Source: Paenibacillus apiarius
Lineage (GTDB): Bacteria > Bacillota > Bacilli > Paenibacillales > Paenibacillaceae
Assembly: GCF_017052585.1 (NCBI RefSeq)
Contig: NZ_JAFFHZ010000001.1
Coordinates: 4,154,001-4,218,000, forward strand
Reading direction: 5' to 3'
DNA: 64,000 nucleotides
Numbering within the stretch: the stretch's first letter is position 1; each line of letters opens with the position of its first letter. The position numbers and the translations under genes were made by a program. This document shows, piece by piece, positions 1 to 9,307 of the stretch. The notes beneath the pieces are model-generated. The model was not told the DNA's origin. It saw only the letters and a list, made by a program, of their open reading frames with translations, and made no database searches.

Positions 1-1415
1 CCGACCAACGCGACCGTCTGGCCAGGCTTCGCTTCGAACGAAATCTGCTTCAGCACAAATTCTTCTTTATAGGCGAAAGATACTTGATCGAACTCGACAT
101 GGCCCTTATACCGAGGCATGGAGCCTTCGGAGAGCGCTTCTCCCGGTTCGTCCATGAGCGCGAACACGCGGCCTGCCGACACGATGGAGGAATCCAAGTT
201 GGCCAACTGGTTGACCATACCTGTAATCGGTTGGAACAAGCGGTTCAACAGGTCGGAAAATGCGTACAGCACACCGATTGTAATAATCCCGGAGCCGCTT
301 AACGATGCCCCTCCGAAATACCACAGCACTACCGCAAACGCAATATTGCGCAAGACGGTGACCAGATTGTGAGACGTCAATGCGTTCAAATTCAGCATTT
401 TGTTCTGGTTCGCCAAATATTCTTCATTCCAACTTTCGAACTCCTCCATCGTTTCCTTCTGCCGGCGAAACGAGCGAATGACCGGAATCCCTTGAATGGA
501 TTCATTAATCATCGCATTGATGGAGCTCAGTCGCGAGCGTATGATTTTGTTATACTTTGTTGCAAATTTACGATAAAGCACCACCCAGAGAACAATGAGC
601 GGCAGTATAAACATACAAATAAATGCCAACTTTACATCAAGAATGAACAGCGCTACATAAATGCCCGCAATCGTAATGATACCCGAGGTGAAGCTTTCCA
701 GCACTGAGACGAACAGCTCTTTCACCGCCTCTGTGTCATTGGTTACCCGCGAGACGACTTTGCCTGCGGGCAAATTATCGAAATACGGGATTGGCAGCCG
801 CTGCACGTGGGCATATACATCGCCCCGCAGCTTGCGGATGACCCGGTTCGCCGCCGTCTGCAGCCCCAGTATCTGGCCGTAGCTCATCGTGACGCTGACG
901 AGCAGGAGCCCGGCATATAAAGCCATATTTTGAATGATGCCGATAATTTCAGGTTGATAAAACGTTAAAAGCTGCTGCAAGCTCATTGCCGTTGCGGGGG
1001 ACGACCAGGAGGTCTCACCCGTGCCGATTGTCAATGTTCCTGCGTCGTAGCGGCGCTCGCCGGCAAGATCGGGGACTGAGCCATCCACGAAAATGAATTG
1101 CCTGCCAATTTGTAAAATGCGCACCTCTTTGCCTTTTGGCTCCGCTTCCGCAAAGCGATCCTGACGCTTGAAATGACGTTCTGCATAAGGGATCGCGCCC
1201 TTCGCCTCCGCAGATGTTTCATAGTAAGGCTGCTCGATGCCCAGGATATGTTTATCAATTATATTTCTTGCAATGAACGGACCGGACAGCTCTGCGGCTA
1301 CGGTTAAAATCAACATGAGCAAAGCGATGATAAAGCTCGTTTTGTACTGTAAAGCATATTGCCACAGGCGCTTGCCGACATGCTTCGGATCTGTCGTCTG
1401 TTGTTCCACTTCCAT
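1..1415 (-). CDS. bmrD: BmrD/YheH-like half of a heterodimeric multidrug ABC exporter (3' end outside window)
   Basis: Type IV (exporter) ABC half-transporter: N-terminal six-helix membrane domain and C-terminal ATPase. The first ~470 residues are visible and the window cuts the gene inside the Walker A region (…QTVALVG). About 70 residues of polar sequence are inserted between TM1 and TM2 (roughly residues 55-130), the hallmark of BmrD/YheH versus its partner BmrC. ATG at 1415 follows AGGAGG at good spacing. It lies 19 bp downstream of the bmrC-like gene in the same direction, as in B. subtilis bmrCD, so the two products probably form one membrane heterodimer. Substrate is inferred from family only. 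Confidence 0.85.
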   Translation of the reverse strand, partial: MEVEQQTTDPKHVGKRLWQYALQYKTSFIIALLMLILTVAAELSGPFIARNIIDKHILGIEQPYYETSAEAKGAIPYAERHFKRQDRFAEAEPKGKEVRILQIGRQFIFVDGSVPDLAGERRYDAGTLTIGTGETSWSSPATAMSLQQLLTFYQPEIIGIIQNMALYAGLLLVSVTMSYGQILGLQTAANRVIRKLRGDVYAHVQRLPIPYFDNLPAGKVVSRVTNDTEAVKELFVSVLESFTSGIITIAGIYVALFILDVKLAFICMFILPLIVLWVVLYRKFATKYNKIIRSRLSSINAMINESIQGIPVIRSFRRQKETMEEFESWNEEYLANQNKMLNLNALTSHNLVTVLRNIAFAVVLWYFGGASLSGSGIITIGVLYAFSDLLNRLFQPITGMVNQLANLDSSIVSAGRVFALMDEPGEALSEGSMPRYKGHVEFDQVSFAYKEEFVLKQISFEAKPGQTVALV

Positions 1416-1434
1416 ATACGAAGTCCTCCTATAC

Positions 1435-3171
1435 TTATAATCCGGATTCCAGCTGCTGGCGTTCGTATTGTTCTTTATACCAACCGTCATGCTTCAGCAG
1501 CTCTTCATGCGTGCCTTCTTCGATGATCTTGCCGTCATCGAGCACGATTATCCAATCGGCATGCTCTACTGCGGACAACCGATGCGTCGTAATGAGCGTC
1601 GTCTTGCCTGCGCGCTGCTTGCGAATGTTGGCGATAATATTGGCTTCCGTGCGGGCATCTACCGCCGAGAGCGCATCATCGAGAATCAAAATCTCAGGGT
1701 CCTTAATGAAGGCGCGCGCCAGTGAAACACGCTGCTTCTGGCCTCCGGATAATGCGACGCCTCTCTCTCCGACAAGGGTCTCCACTCCATTCAGGAGCGT
1801 TGGGACGTCATGCGTGAAGGAGGCGGTGTCGATGGCATTCATGACATCGTCATCGCTGCCGCCAGAGCGGCCGTATAATATATTTTGCTTGACTGTCTTG
1901 GAAAATAATATCTGTTCCTGCGGCACATAGCCGATCCAGCTATGAATCCGATCGATCGGGATCTGTGCGGCAGGAACGCCGTTGATGCGAAACTCGCCGT
2001 CGCCGATTGGATATTCGCGCAGCAGCTGCTTGACGAAGGTGGACTTCCCGCTGCCGGTCCGGCCGACGATGCCTAGCGTCTGTCCTTTGCGCAGAGTCAA
2101 TGATACGCGATCCAAGTTGTCTGCCGCCGAAGACGGATAACGGAACCGGTAATTGCTCCAGGCGAGCATTTCCGGAACGGTGACGTCTTGGGTCTGTGCA
2201 GCATCTTGAACATCGGGCTTATAGAACAGCACTTCATTGACCCGGTCGAGCGAGGCGTTGCCGCGCTGCATGACGTTAATCAAATTACCGATAGCGAACA
2301 TCGGCCATATCATCATCCCGAGATACATATTGAACGCGAGCAGCTCTCCGAGCGACAGCTCGTTATGAATGATGAGATAAGCTCCGTAACCCAACCCAAT
2401 CATGTAGCTCAAGCCGATGCACAGCCGAATCGTCGGATCGAACAAGGCGTCGACTTTAGCGACGTCTATATTTTTTTCATATACGTCTTGAGTAATGCCG
2501 CGGAAGCGTGACTCGTCGGATTTCTCCTGCACATATGCGCGGAGCACCCGCACGCCGCCGACGGATTCGAGCACCTGATCATTCATGTCTCCGAACGCAT
2601 CCTGAGCAATCGTATAGCGTTCATGAATCTTTTTGCCGAATACCTTCATCGCGACGGCGATGAACGGAAGCGGCAGCAGGGCCGCGAGCGTCAGCTTCCA
2701 TTGGAGCATGAACATGGCGAACAGCACGACGACCAAAAATACGGTCGAGTCCGTCAAAGTAAGCATGCCAAATCCCGCAGTTTGCGAGACCGAGCGCAGA
2801 TCGTTCGTCGCGCGTGCCATCAAGTCGCCAGTACGGTGTTTTTCGAAAAACGGAGGAGTCATCTTGAGCAGATGATGCATCAGCTTGGAACGGAGCTTGC
2901 GCTCGACCAAGTTTGCGCCTCCGAAAATTTGATACATCCAACCGTAGGTGATTCCATAAATAACGACCATGGAGATGAGGATGTAGGATAGGTAACGCAG
3001 CAGCGATTCCGCCGTGATCTCACCATATACGATATCGTCAATGGCTTGCCCCAGCAGCCGAGGGGGGATCAGTTCAATTACGCCTACCACGATAAGCAGC
3101 GTCACTCCAATGATGTATCTCGCCTTATGTTCTTTAAAGAACCAACCGAGCTTGCCTAATACGGATAGCAT
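1435..3171 (-). CDS. bmrC: BmrC/YheI-like half of a heterodimeric multidrug ABC exporter
   Basis: 578 residues, the usual length for YheI/BmrC. Six membrane segments occupy about residues 15-310 and an ATP-binding domain about 330-578. Visible motifs are Walker A GRTGSGKST, signature LSGGQKQR, Walker B ILILDDALSAVD and the H-loop TTHRLS. The residue after Walker B is D (…LDDA) instead of the usual catalytic E, so this subunit probably forms the degenerate nucleotide site; this is a common asymmetry in heterodimeric exporters. ATG at 3171 has AAAGGAAG upstream. It is cotranscribed with the following bmrD-like gene and preceded by a leader peptide and attenuator, so induction by ribosome-targeting antibiotics is likely (inference from B. 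subtilis). Confidence 0.9.
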   Translation of the reverse strand: MLSVLGKLGWFFKEHKARYIIGVTLLIVVGVIELIPPRLLGQAIDDIVYGEITAESLLRYLSYILISMVVIYGITYGWMYQIFGGANLVERKLRSKLMHHLLKMTPPFFEKHRTGDLMARATNDLRSVSQTAGFGMLTLTDSTVFLVVVLFAMFMLQWKLTLAALLPLPFIAVAMKVFGKKIHERYTIAQDAFGDMNDQVLESVGGVRVLRAYVQEKSDESRFRGITQDVYEKNIDVAKVDALFDPTIRLCIGLSYMIGLGYGAYLIIHNELSLGELLAFNMYLGMMIWPMFAIGNLINVMQRGNASLDRVNEVLFYKPDVQDAAQTQDVTVPEMLAWSNYRFRYPSSAADNLDRVSLTLRKGQTLGIVGRTGSGKSTFVKQLLREYPIGDGEFRINGVPAAQIPIDRIHSWIGYVPQEQILFSKTVKQNILYGRSGGSDDDVMNAIDTASFTHDVPTLLNGVETLVGERGVALSGGQKQRVSLARAFIKDPEILILDDALSAVDARTEANIIANIRKQRAGKTTLITTHRLSAVEHADWIIVLDDGKIIEEGTHEELLKHDGWYKEQYERQQLESGL

Positions 3172-3207
3172 GTCAATTCACTTCCTTTGTCTCTTTAGGG
3201 TAATATG

Positions 3208-3246
3208 TAAAAATAAAAAAGGCATATCGTTCGTAAACGATATACC
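3208..3246 (-). terminator. Intrinsic terminator acting as attenuator ahead of bmrC
   Basis: Read on the minus strand: an 11-bp stem, GGTATATCGTT pairing with AACGATATGCC around a 4-nt loop (one G-U type mismatch position), followed by TTTTTTATTTTT. It lies between the promoter/leader peptide and the bmrC start, so most transcripts would stop here unless it is disrupted. This matches the attenuation layout known for B. subtilis bmrB-bmrCD. Confidence 0.8.
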
Positions 3247-3428
3247 TCTGGGTTACGCAAGGTGTATGTTCGAGCGAAAGCAGCGCCCGACTGTTCGAAT
3301 AAAGTGTCCGCATCGCTTCGCCAAGAACTGGCGTCCGTGTAACATGGCTTGCGAGACGCGCTGGCATAGGCTGCGCGCAACGGTGCACTTCATGAGAAAT
3401 CACGATCCGGTTCGAAGCGGTGAATGGC

Positions 3429-3524
3429 TTACGACTGATCGTTTCTTCCGGCAGGGCTCCAAACATATGCAATTAGTTGGCGTAATCCTAGATTACGTTG
3501 GTTGATATCAAATAATTTGCGCAT
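3429..3524 (-). CDS. Putative 31-residue leader peptide of the bmrCD attenuator
   Basis: A short reading frame starting MRKLFDINQRNLGLRQL and ending …GRNDQS. Its ATG (3524-3522) follows a good AGAAAGGCGGGTGAACTCC ribosome site, about 80 bp downstream of a consensus promoter. It sits upstream of the attenuator hairpin and of bmrC, the position of the regulatory bmrB leader in B. subtilis. Stalling of a ribosome here could favour an antiterminator. The B. subtilis peptide has a different length, so homology is not claimed; a longer overlapping frame that runs through the hairpin is an alternative. Confidence 0.55.
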   Translation of the reverse strand: MRKLFDINQRNLGLRQLIAYVWSPAGRNDQS

Positions 3525-3611
3525 GGAGTTCACCCGCCTTTCTGAAGTAATGTGGATTGCGACGATGTTTCCGCTCAATATATTGTACGAAAAAGTCGCT
3601 TCTGTTTGTTG

Positions 3612-3641
3612 ATTCTAGCATCGTTGTTTGAGTATTGTCAA
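3612..3641 (-). promoter_or_regulatory. Sigma-A promoter of the leader-bmrC-bmrD transcript
   Basis: Minus strand: perfect -35 TTGACA (3641-3636), 18-bp spacer, -10 TAGAAT (3617-3612). Expected start near 3605, giving a leader transcript of about 430 nt before bmrC, which contains the leader peptide and attenuator. Confidence 0.8.
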
Positions 3642-3804
3642 CTTATTTTTTGCATCTTTTTTACACTTTGTGCGCTATTTTCCGTGCAATCCCGTCTTTG
3701 TCCGCCTCGCATGGAAGCGTGGTGGGGACGGCTCTAGCTAAATCTAGCTAAACATATGACGGCGTATCCAGGCTCATTCCATACCCGATAAAAAAGTCGC
3801 AGCT

Positions 3805-5364
3805 CTATAAAAATTCGATGATATCGCCAGCGATGAGACTGGCCGTCCGCGATCGCGCCGCGGCCGCGCGATCGCCGGCTGCCCCGTGCAAATAGGCGCC
3901 ATATGCGGCGGCGGGAAGCGCTTGCCATCCGGCCGCGAGCTGGGCGGCAATGACTCCAGTCAGCACGTCGCCGGCACCGGCGGTTGCCATGCCCGGATTG
4001 CCGTTCGCATTGACGAAGGCGGCCCCTTCCGGCGAAGCGATGACGGTGTCCGCTCCCTTCAGGACGACCGTCACGCCCCACTGCGCCGCATAGCGCAGCG
4101 CAGTTCCGATCCGGTCCCGCTGCACCTCGGCGATGGACTTGCCGGTCAAGCGGGCCATCTCGCCGGGATGCGGCGTGATGACGGCCGGCGCTTCCCGGCG
4201 GGGCCAGACGGCCGCGCTGAAGGCGCTCGCGTGCTGGCCATGCATCGCATCGGCCAGCATGTTGAGCGCATCCGCGTCCAGCACGAGCGGCAGGGAAGTG
4301 CGCCAGAGCGCTTCCAGCCACGCGGTCTCGCCCGCGAAGCGCCCGACGCCCGGACCTGCCGCGAGCGCGCCGCATCCTGCGGCCGCCTTCAGGAGGGCGC
4401 GCACGGCTGCCGGCTGCCATTCGCCCGTGCCGTCATCGGGCATCGGCGCTAGCATCGCTTCCGGCAGATGGCCGATGACGGACGGGGCCAAGGCAGCCGG
4501 CAGCGCCCATGTGACGAGGCCGCAGCCTGCGCGCAGCGCCGCCTTGGCGCACAGCAGGCCAGCGCCGCTCATCGTGCCCGACCCGGCCGCGACGAGCACA
4601 TGGCCATAGATGCCTTTGTGCGCGTTCTCCGCCCGGGCGGCCTGCGGATCGATGCCAAGGCGGTCGCGGAGCGCGGCTTCGGTCAAGCGGAACGCCGACA
4701 CGCCTGCGCGGGAGGCCACCATGGCCGGGATGCCGATATCGCGCACGGCCACTGTGCCGCAAGCCGCTTTGGCGGGCTGCTGCGTCAGGCCGCGCTTCAG
4801 GAACGCGAGCGCCACAGTGCGCGCTGCCCGGATATGCGGCTCGAACGCTTCGCCGGTGTCGGCGTGGACGCCGCTCGGCAGGTCGGCCGCTACGATCGGC
4901 TTGCCGCTGGCGTTCGCTTCGCGGATTAGCGCCCCATACGGCTCGCGTGGCGGGCCGCTTGTTCCCGTGCCGAGCAGCGCGTCGATGATGCCGGAGCAGC
5001 TGTCCCACGGCACGGGCGCTTCGCCGTAGACGAGCGCGGGCAGCCCGACCCTCTGCGCGATATCGCGTTCCACGGCGGCATCGCCGCCAAGCTCCTCTGG
5101 CCGCACCGCATAAATGATGGTGACGTCCTGACCCCTGGCTGCGAGATGCCGTGCCGCGGCAAGGCCGTCGCCGCCATTGTTGCCTTTGCCGACGAGTACG
5201 GCCCAATGTCCTTGCCCATGCGGGTGCAGCCGCAGCGCTTCCTCCGCCACCGCGCGTCCCGCATTTTCCATCAAAACAAGCGCCGGAATGCCAATTTCGT
5301 CGATCGTACAGCGATCCATGCGCCGCATTTGTTCTGCCGTAACGATTGGATAGGTGGTGTGCAT
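3805..5364 (-). CDS. nnr: Bifunctional NAD(P)HX epimerase / ADP-dependent NAD(P)HX dehydratase
   Basis: 519 residues, a fusion of two repair activities that restore damaged (hydrated) NADH and NADPH in the cytosol. The N-terminal YjeF_N epimerase domain (about 1-215) shows VGKGNNGGDGLAAARHL. The C-terminal ribokinase-fold dehydratase (about 240-519) shows AGPGVGRF and the ADP/catalytic segment GNPGMATAGAGDVLTG. The start at 5364 is chosen because GGAGCGGAAAATTCA precedes it and the family begins MxTxPIVTAEQMR; an upstream in-frame ATG would add 37 unmatched residues. G+C is higher than in the neighbours. A monocistronic housekeeping gene. Confidence 0.93.
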   Translation of the reverse strand: MHTTYPIVTAEQMRRMDRCTIDEIGIPALVLMENAGRAVAEEALRLHPHGQGHWAVLVGKGNNGGDGLAAARHLAARGQDVTIIYAVRPEELGGDAAVERDIAQRVGLPALVYGEAPVPWDSCSGIIDALLGTGTSGPPREPYGALIREANASGKPIVAADLPSGVHADTGEAFEPHIRAARTVALAFLKRGLTQQPAKAACGTVAVRDIGIPAMVASRAGVSAFRLTEAALRDRLGIDPQAARAENAHKGIYGHVLVAAGSGTMSGAGLLCAKAALRAGCGLVTWALPAALAPSVIGHLPEAMLAPMPDDGTGEWQPAAVRALLKAAAGCGALAAGPGVGRFAGETAWLEALWRTSLPLVLDADALNMLADAMHGQHASAFSAAVWPRREAPAVITPHPGEMARLTGKSIAEVQRDRIGTALRYAAQWGVTVVLKGADTVIASPEGAAFVNANGNPGMATAGAGDVLTGVIAAQLAAGWQALPAAAYGAYLHGAAGDRAAAARSRTASLIAGDIIEFL

Positions 5365-5542
5365 TGAATTTTCCGCTCCTTTGCAATCCGATTGTCTATC
5401 CCGATTGTAACGCTTCCCTCGATTTGCTGACAAACCCGATTCGTCGTATGATGTGTGAGGGGAAAAACGGTTCATGGCAAAAAAGACGCCCCGGGCGAAA
5501 CGTCCGAAGCGACTTAGGCGACTGTTTTACTATTTTCCAAGA

Positions 5543-5995
5543 TCACGATTTACCAATAAATAACGAGAGAATCCCGGCGGCAATGAGCGGTCCGACCGGT
5601 ACGCCGCGGAACAAGGCGACGCCGAGGACGGTGCCGACCAATAATCCGGCGACGATCGTCGGGGATTGGCCCATCAGATGGGCTCCGCGCCCGCCCAAAT
5701 AAGCGACGAGCATTCCGATGGCGACGGCTAAGAGTGATTTCCAGTTGACAAAGGACGCCAGAATCGTCTCCACGGACATTTTTCCGCTTGCGATCGGGGA
5801 CATGACACCAATCGTTAAAATGATAATTCCAACGGTCAACCCGTATTTTTCTATCCAAGGGAACAGGCTGTTCAGGTTGGTTACCCGCAGCAGCAGCAGC
5901 ACGATCATGGCGATCGTAATGGTGGAGTTGCCGCTAATGATGCCCAAGCCCGCCATTCCGAGCAATATAAGTGATGAGATGTCAAGCTGTGCCAT
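5543..5995 (-). CDS. DUF441 family integral membrane protein (YtwI-like)
   Basis: 150 residues with four to five hydrophobic segments: about 8-25, 48-66, 85-103, 112-130 and 133-147. The glycine-rich pattern (…[28 protein letters not shown]) is characteristic of DUF441. Function is unknown in the family. The start at 5995 has an AAAGGAGTAAAGG site just upstream. It is transcribed divergently from the pcp gene, with under 100 bp between them. Confidence 0.85.
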   Translation of the reverse strand: MAQLDISSLILLGMAGLGIISGNSTITIAMIVLLLLRVTNLNSLFPWIEKYGLTVGIIILTIGVMSPIASGKMSVETILASFVNWKSLLAVAIGMLVAYLGGRGAHLMGQSPTIVAGLLVGTVLGVALFRGVPVGPLIAAGILSLFIGKS

Positions 5996-6091
5996 AGTCC
6001 TTTACTCCTTTCACACACGTTGACAAGGATATCATATTTTCCGTCAGATGGAAATGAACCATACCATACTATACATACGAGGTGCATCAAT

Positions 6092-6751
6092 ATGAGCAAC
6101 AACTTATTGCTAACGGGCTTCGACCCATTCGGAGCAGACAGTATCAACCCTTCATGGGAGGCGGTGCGCTCCCTTCACGGACGGACCATCGGGAAATACC
6201 ATGTGCACGCGGTGCAGCTGCCGACTTCATTCGCGCGCGCGGGAGCTGCGCTTCGCGAGGCGATGGGCGCGTACGCTCCGGATACCGTGCTCTGCATCGG
6301 GCAAGCGGGAGGAAGACCAGACATCACACTGGAGCGCGTGGCCATCAATCTGATGGATGCGCGCATAGCGGATAACGACGGGGCGCAGCCGACAGATGAC
6401 GAGGTTATTCCGGGCGGACCTGCCGCTTATTGGTCGCTCCTCCCGGTAAAGGCGCTGCGCCAAGCCTTGCAAGAGGCCGGCATACCCTGCTCGATTTCCT
6501 ATACTGCGGGTACGTTTGTCTGCAACGCGATCTTTTATACGTTAATGCATGAGCTTCATATGGATTCTAATCGAACGGGCAAGCGGGGGGGCTTCGTCCA
6601 TATTCCGTATTTGCCTGAACAAGCTGCCGTCCATTCCAATGCCGCAAGCATGTCATTAAGCTCCATCACCCATGGCTTGGAGACGATCATTTTGCATGTG
6701 GATGACGTTGAACAAACCGGCTGCAGCGCCGGAACGTTACATGGGTCCTGA
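6092..6751 (+). CDS. pcp: Pyrrolidone-carboxylate peptidase (pyroglutamyl-peptidase I)
   Basis: 219 residues, normal for this cytosolic C15 cysteine peptidase that removes N-terminal pyroglutamate. Visible motifs are the N-terminal LLTGFDPFG, the catalytic Glu region GRPDITLERVAIN, the nucleophile Cys in AGTFVCNAIFYTLMH and the catalytic His in GFVHIPYLP. The start at 6092 is chosen over a frame-open ATG 72 bp upstream because the family begins a few residues before LLTGFDPFG and AGGTG lies at good spacing. Divergent from the DUF441 gene. Confidence 0.95.
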   Translation: MSNNLLLTGFDPFGADSINPSWEAVRSLHGRTIGKYHVHAVQLPTSFARAGAALREAMGAYAPDTVLCIGQAGGRPDITLERVAINLMDARIADNDGAQPTDDEVIPGGPAAYWSLLPVKALRQALQEAGIPCSISYTAGTFVCNAIFYTLMHELHMDSNRTGKRGGFVHIPYLPEQAAVHSNAASMSLSSITHGLETIILHVDDVEQTGCSAGTLHGS

Positions 6752-6772
6752 TTTAGGCTATAATAATGCATG

Positions 6773-6792
6773 TTCAAAAAGGAATTTTTGAA
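6773..6792 (+). terminator. Small A/T-rich hairpin after pcp
   Basis: Perfect inverted repeat TTCAAAAA-GGAA-TTTTTGAA 22 bp after the pcp stop. The 3' arm ends in T-rich sequence, so it may be a weak intrinsic terminator; there is no separate T tract. Confidence 0.35.
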
Positions 6793-6862
6793 TGTTCTCT
6801 AATTTTCTATGAATTTTGAAAAATGATTTTGTGTAGCCCAGCGGGCAGAAAGGAGTGCCGAC

Positions 6863-9184
6863 GTGCACGGTAAACCTTCCAACATAGATGACGAACAGCT
6901 TTATTTAACGCGCGTGCTGCAGTTGATGGACCGGCAGATCGCCGAATTGGAGGCGACCGTCGACGACCGTCAAGCCGAAATCGTGGACATGAAACGCCAT
7001 TTCTGGGATGAGGTGACCGTCGATAAGGACGAGATGTTCGAAACGTATGTCAGCATCATGCAGCAGGCGAAGGACTTGGCGAGTCATGAGCGCGTTCAAG
7101 CGCACGCTGCCAAGTGGATGAATAAACTGCGCAAGCATATTGATAGTCCGTATTTCGGACGTGTCGACTTTGTGGAAACGACAGACACGGAAGTGCTGCC
7201 GGTCTATATCGGTTTGATGTCCGTAACGGATGAAGCGATCGGGGAGCATCTCGTGTACGATTGGCGCACGCCAATTGCGAGCCTCTTCTATGATTATGCT
7301 CCGGGCCCGGTCCGCTATCGGACCCCAGCGGGCCTGATTGAAGGCGAAATGAAGCTGAAGCGCCAATATTTGATACGAGGCGGTCGCTTGGAGGCGGTAT
7401 TCGATACCGGTATTCAGATCGGTGACGATATGCTGCAGGAAATGCTCAAGCGAAGCGCCGATACGAAGATGAAAAGCATCGTCAGCACGATTCAGCGCGA
7501 GCAAAATGCGATCATTCGCGATGATGCCCACGACGTGCTCATCGTACAGGGGGCGGCAGGCAGCGGGAAGACGTCGGCCGCCATGCAGCGCATCGCTTAT
7601 TTGCTCTACAAATATCGCGACAGCATGCGGTCGGAGCAAATCGTGCTCTTCTCGCCCAATGATTTGTTCAACGACTATGTATCCAACATTTTGCCGGAGC
7701 TGGGCGAATCGAATATGACTCAGACGACTTATCAGTCCTATATCGAGCATCGCCTTGTGACGGAACGACGCATTGAAGATATTTATGACCAGAAGGAAAG
7801 GCTCATGGGCGCTGCCGCTGAGCATGCTGAACCGTCAGCCGGCGAAGACGGCGCCGCGATTGAAGCGTCAGCCGCGCGCTGGAAAGCGTCAGCCTCTTAT
7901 AAGCTGGTGCTGGACGCATACATCGATTCGCTTAAGCGGGAGGGAATGCGGTTCGTCAGGTTCGGCACACCGAAACGGACGATTATCCCGGCGGAGCGGC
8001 TGGCGGAACAATTTTACGGGCCGCTTGCGGATTGGTCCTTGCCGGCGCGCATGGATAAGCTAAAGGATTGGGTGCTGACCGAGTTGAAGGCTTGGGCGGA
8101 ACGCGAGGTAAAACGCGTATACCGCAAGCTGGCAGCTCAGCCTAATTATATGGGAACGGACGATGAGCTGCGGAGCATGAGCAGGAAGCAGGTCAACAAA
8201 TGGCTTAAGCTTATGCGCATGCAAGCGAAAAAGCTGCGATTTGTCGAATGGGAAGAAATGTACTTGGATCTGATGCGAGGGCTGTCTGCCTGGATAGAGC
8301 AAGCCGGCGTAACGGTTCTTGATCCGGGAGCGCCAATGGAACCTGCGTCAGCCGGGCGCTATGCAGATGGGATCGGCACACGCACGGTGGAACGCTTCGA
8401 GGCAGGAGTGATTCCGTTTGAAGATGCTTCGCCGCTCTTATATTTAATAGAAAGCGTGGAGGGCTTCGATACGTTCAATCATATCCGCCATGTGGTCATG
8501 GACGAAGCGCAGGACTATTCTCCGTTCCAATATGCGCTGCTGAAGCGGTTGTTCCCGCGCAGCCGCTTTACGATATTGGGGGATTGGAACCAAGCGATCT
8601 ATGAAGCGAACCGCATGAGCTCGATCGCTTCGGTGGAGGAGATGTTTGCGGACAAGCGGGTTGGCGTCATCCGCCTGACGAAGAGCTATCGTTCTACGCT
8701 TGAAATCATGGAATTGGCCCGGACCGTGCTTCCGTACGGGGAGGAGGCGGAGCCGTTCAATCGCACAGGCGACAAGCCCGAGCTTCATATGCTGGCCGAT
8801 GAGGCGGAACGGCTGCAATTCTTGGATTCCTGCTTGCAAAGGATGAAGTCGGACAAGCTGCAATCGACTGCGATAATTACGAAAGACGAAGCGGCGGCAG
8901 AGCGAGTGCATGCACAGCTGCAAGCTCTCCATCCGCAGCTGAAGCGTGTGTCGAAGCATACGAAGCAGTTCGTGTCCGGGCAATGGGTAGTGCCGTCTTA
9001 CTTGGCGAAAGGCCTTGAATTTGACGCCGTCATCGTCTTTGATGCAGAAGAACAGACCTATGGCCACGAATCGGATCGGAAGCTGTTCTATACGGTATGT
9101 ACGCGCGCATTGCACCGGCTGACGTTCCTCGCGGTCGGTCAACCGACCCCGTTCCTGAACAATGGGGGAGAGTATATAAAATGA
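6863..9184 (+). CDS. helD: HelD-like superfamily 1 helicase (RNA polymerase recycling factor)
   Basis: 773 residues, the size of B. subtilis HelD (YvgS), which binds RNA polymerase and removes stalled complexes from nucleic acid using ATP. The N-terminus (about 15-60) is a predicted coiled coil (LMDRQIAELEATVDDRQAEI), the part that enters the polymerase channel in HelD. Helicase motifs: Walker A GAAGSGKTSAAMQRIA (about 233), motif II VVMDEAQDYSPFQYALL (about 547), KSYRSTLEIM (about 613) and AKGLEFDAVIVFD (about 715). GTG start at 6863 with AAAGGAG 9 bp upstream. Single gene with its own terminator. Confidence 0.9.
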   Translation: MHGKPSNIDDEQLYLTRVLQLMDRQIAELEATVDDRQAEIVDMKRHFWDEVTVDKDEMFETYVSIMQQAKDLASHERVQAHAAKWMNKLRKHIDSPYFGRVDFVETTDTEVLPVYIGLMSVTDEAIGEHLVYDWRTPIASLFYDYAPGPVRYRTPAGLIEGEMKLKRQYLIRGGRLEAVFDTGIQIGDDMLQEMLKRSADTKMKSIVSTIQREQNAIIRDDAHDVLIVQGAAGSGKTSAAMQRIAYLLYKYRDSMRSEQIVLFSPNDLFNDYVSNILPELGESNMTQTTYQSYIEHRLVTERRIEDIYDQKERLMGAAAEHAEPSAGEDGAAIEASAARWKASASYKLVLDAYIDSLKREGMRFVRFGTPKRTIIPAERLAEQFYGPLADWSLPARMDKLKDWVLTELKAWAEREVKRVYRKLAAQPNYMGTDDELRSMSRKQVNKWLKLMRMQAKKLRFVEWEEMYLDLMRGLSAWIEQAGVTVLDPGAPMEPASAGRYADGIGTRTVERFEAGVIPFEDASPLLYLIESVEGFDTFNHIRHVVMDEAQDYSPFQYALLKRLFPRSRFTILGDWNQAIYEANRMSSIASVEEMFADKRVGVIRLTKSYRSTLEIMELARTVLPYGEEAEPFNRTGDKPELHMLADEAERLQFLDSCLQRMKSDKLQSTAIITKDEAAAERVHAQLQALHPQLKRVSKHTKQFVSGQWVVPSYLAKGLEFDAVIVFDAEEQTYGHESDRKLFYTVCTRALHRLTFLAVGQPTPFLNNGGEYIK

Positions 9185-9189
9185 TAAGA

Positions 9190-9234
9190 AGCGCCTCGTC
9201 AACGTAAATTCAGCCCATGTTGACAGGCGCTTTT
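9190..9234 (+). terminator. Intrinsic terminator of helD
   Basis: AGCGCCT-CGTCAAC pairs with GTTGAC-AGGCGCT across a 15-nt loop, followed by TTTTCC, directly after the helD stop. Confidence 0.7.
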
Positions 9235-9307
9235 CCTATTCAGGCGAGAGGTTGCAGGATGGCAGCAGGGGAATCCGGCTTGCTTTCAGCAACGCCCCTG
9301 GATTGCT

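Noticed and set aside
3173..3472. 99-codon minus-strand frame ending just before bmrC
   Set aside because: It starts inside the 31-codon leader region without a ribosome site and runs through the terminator hairpin. The shorter leader has a better site and position; the long frame is kept only as an alternative.
4433..5386. 317-codon Arg-rich frame overlapping the NAD(P)HX enzyme
   Set aside because: Alternate frame of a high-G+C gene; no start signal or homology.
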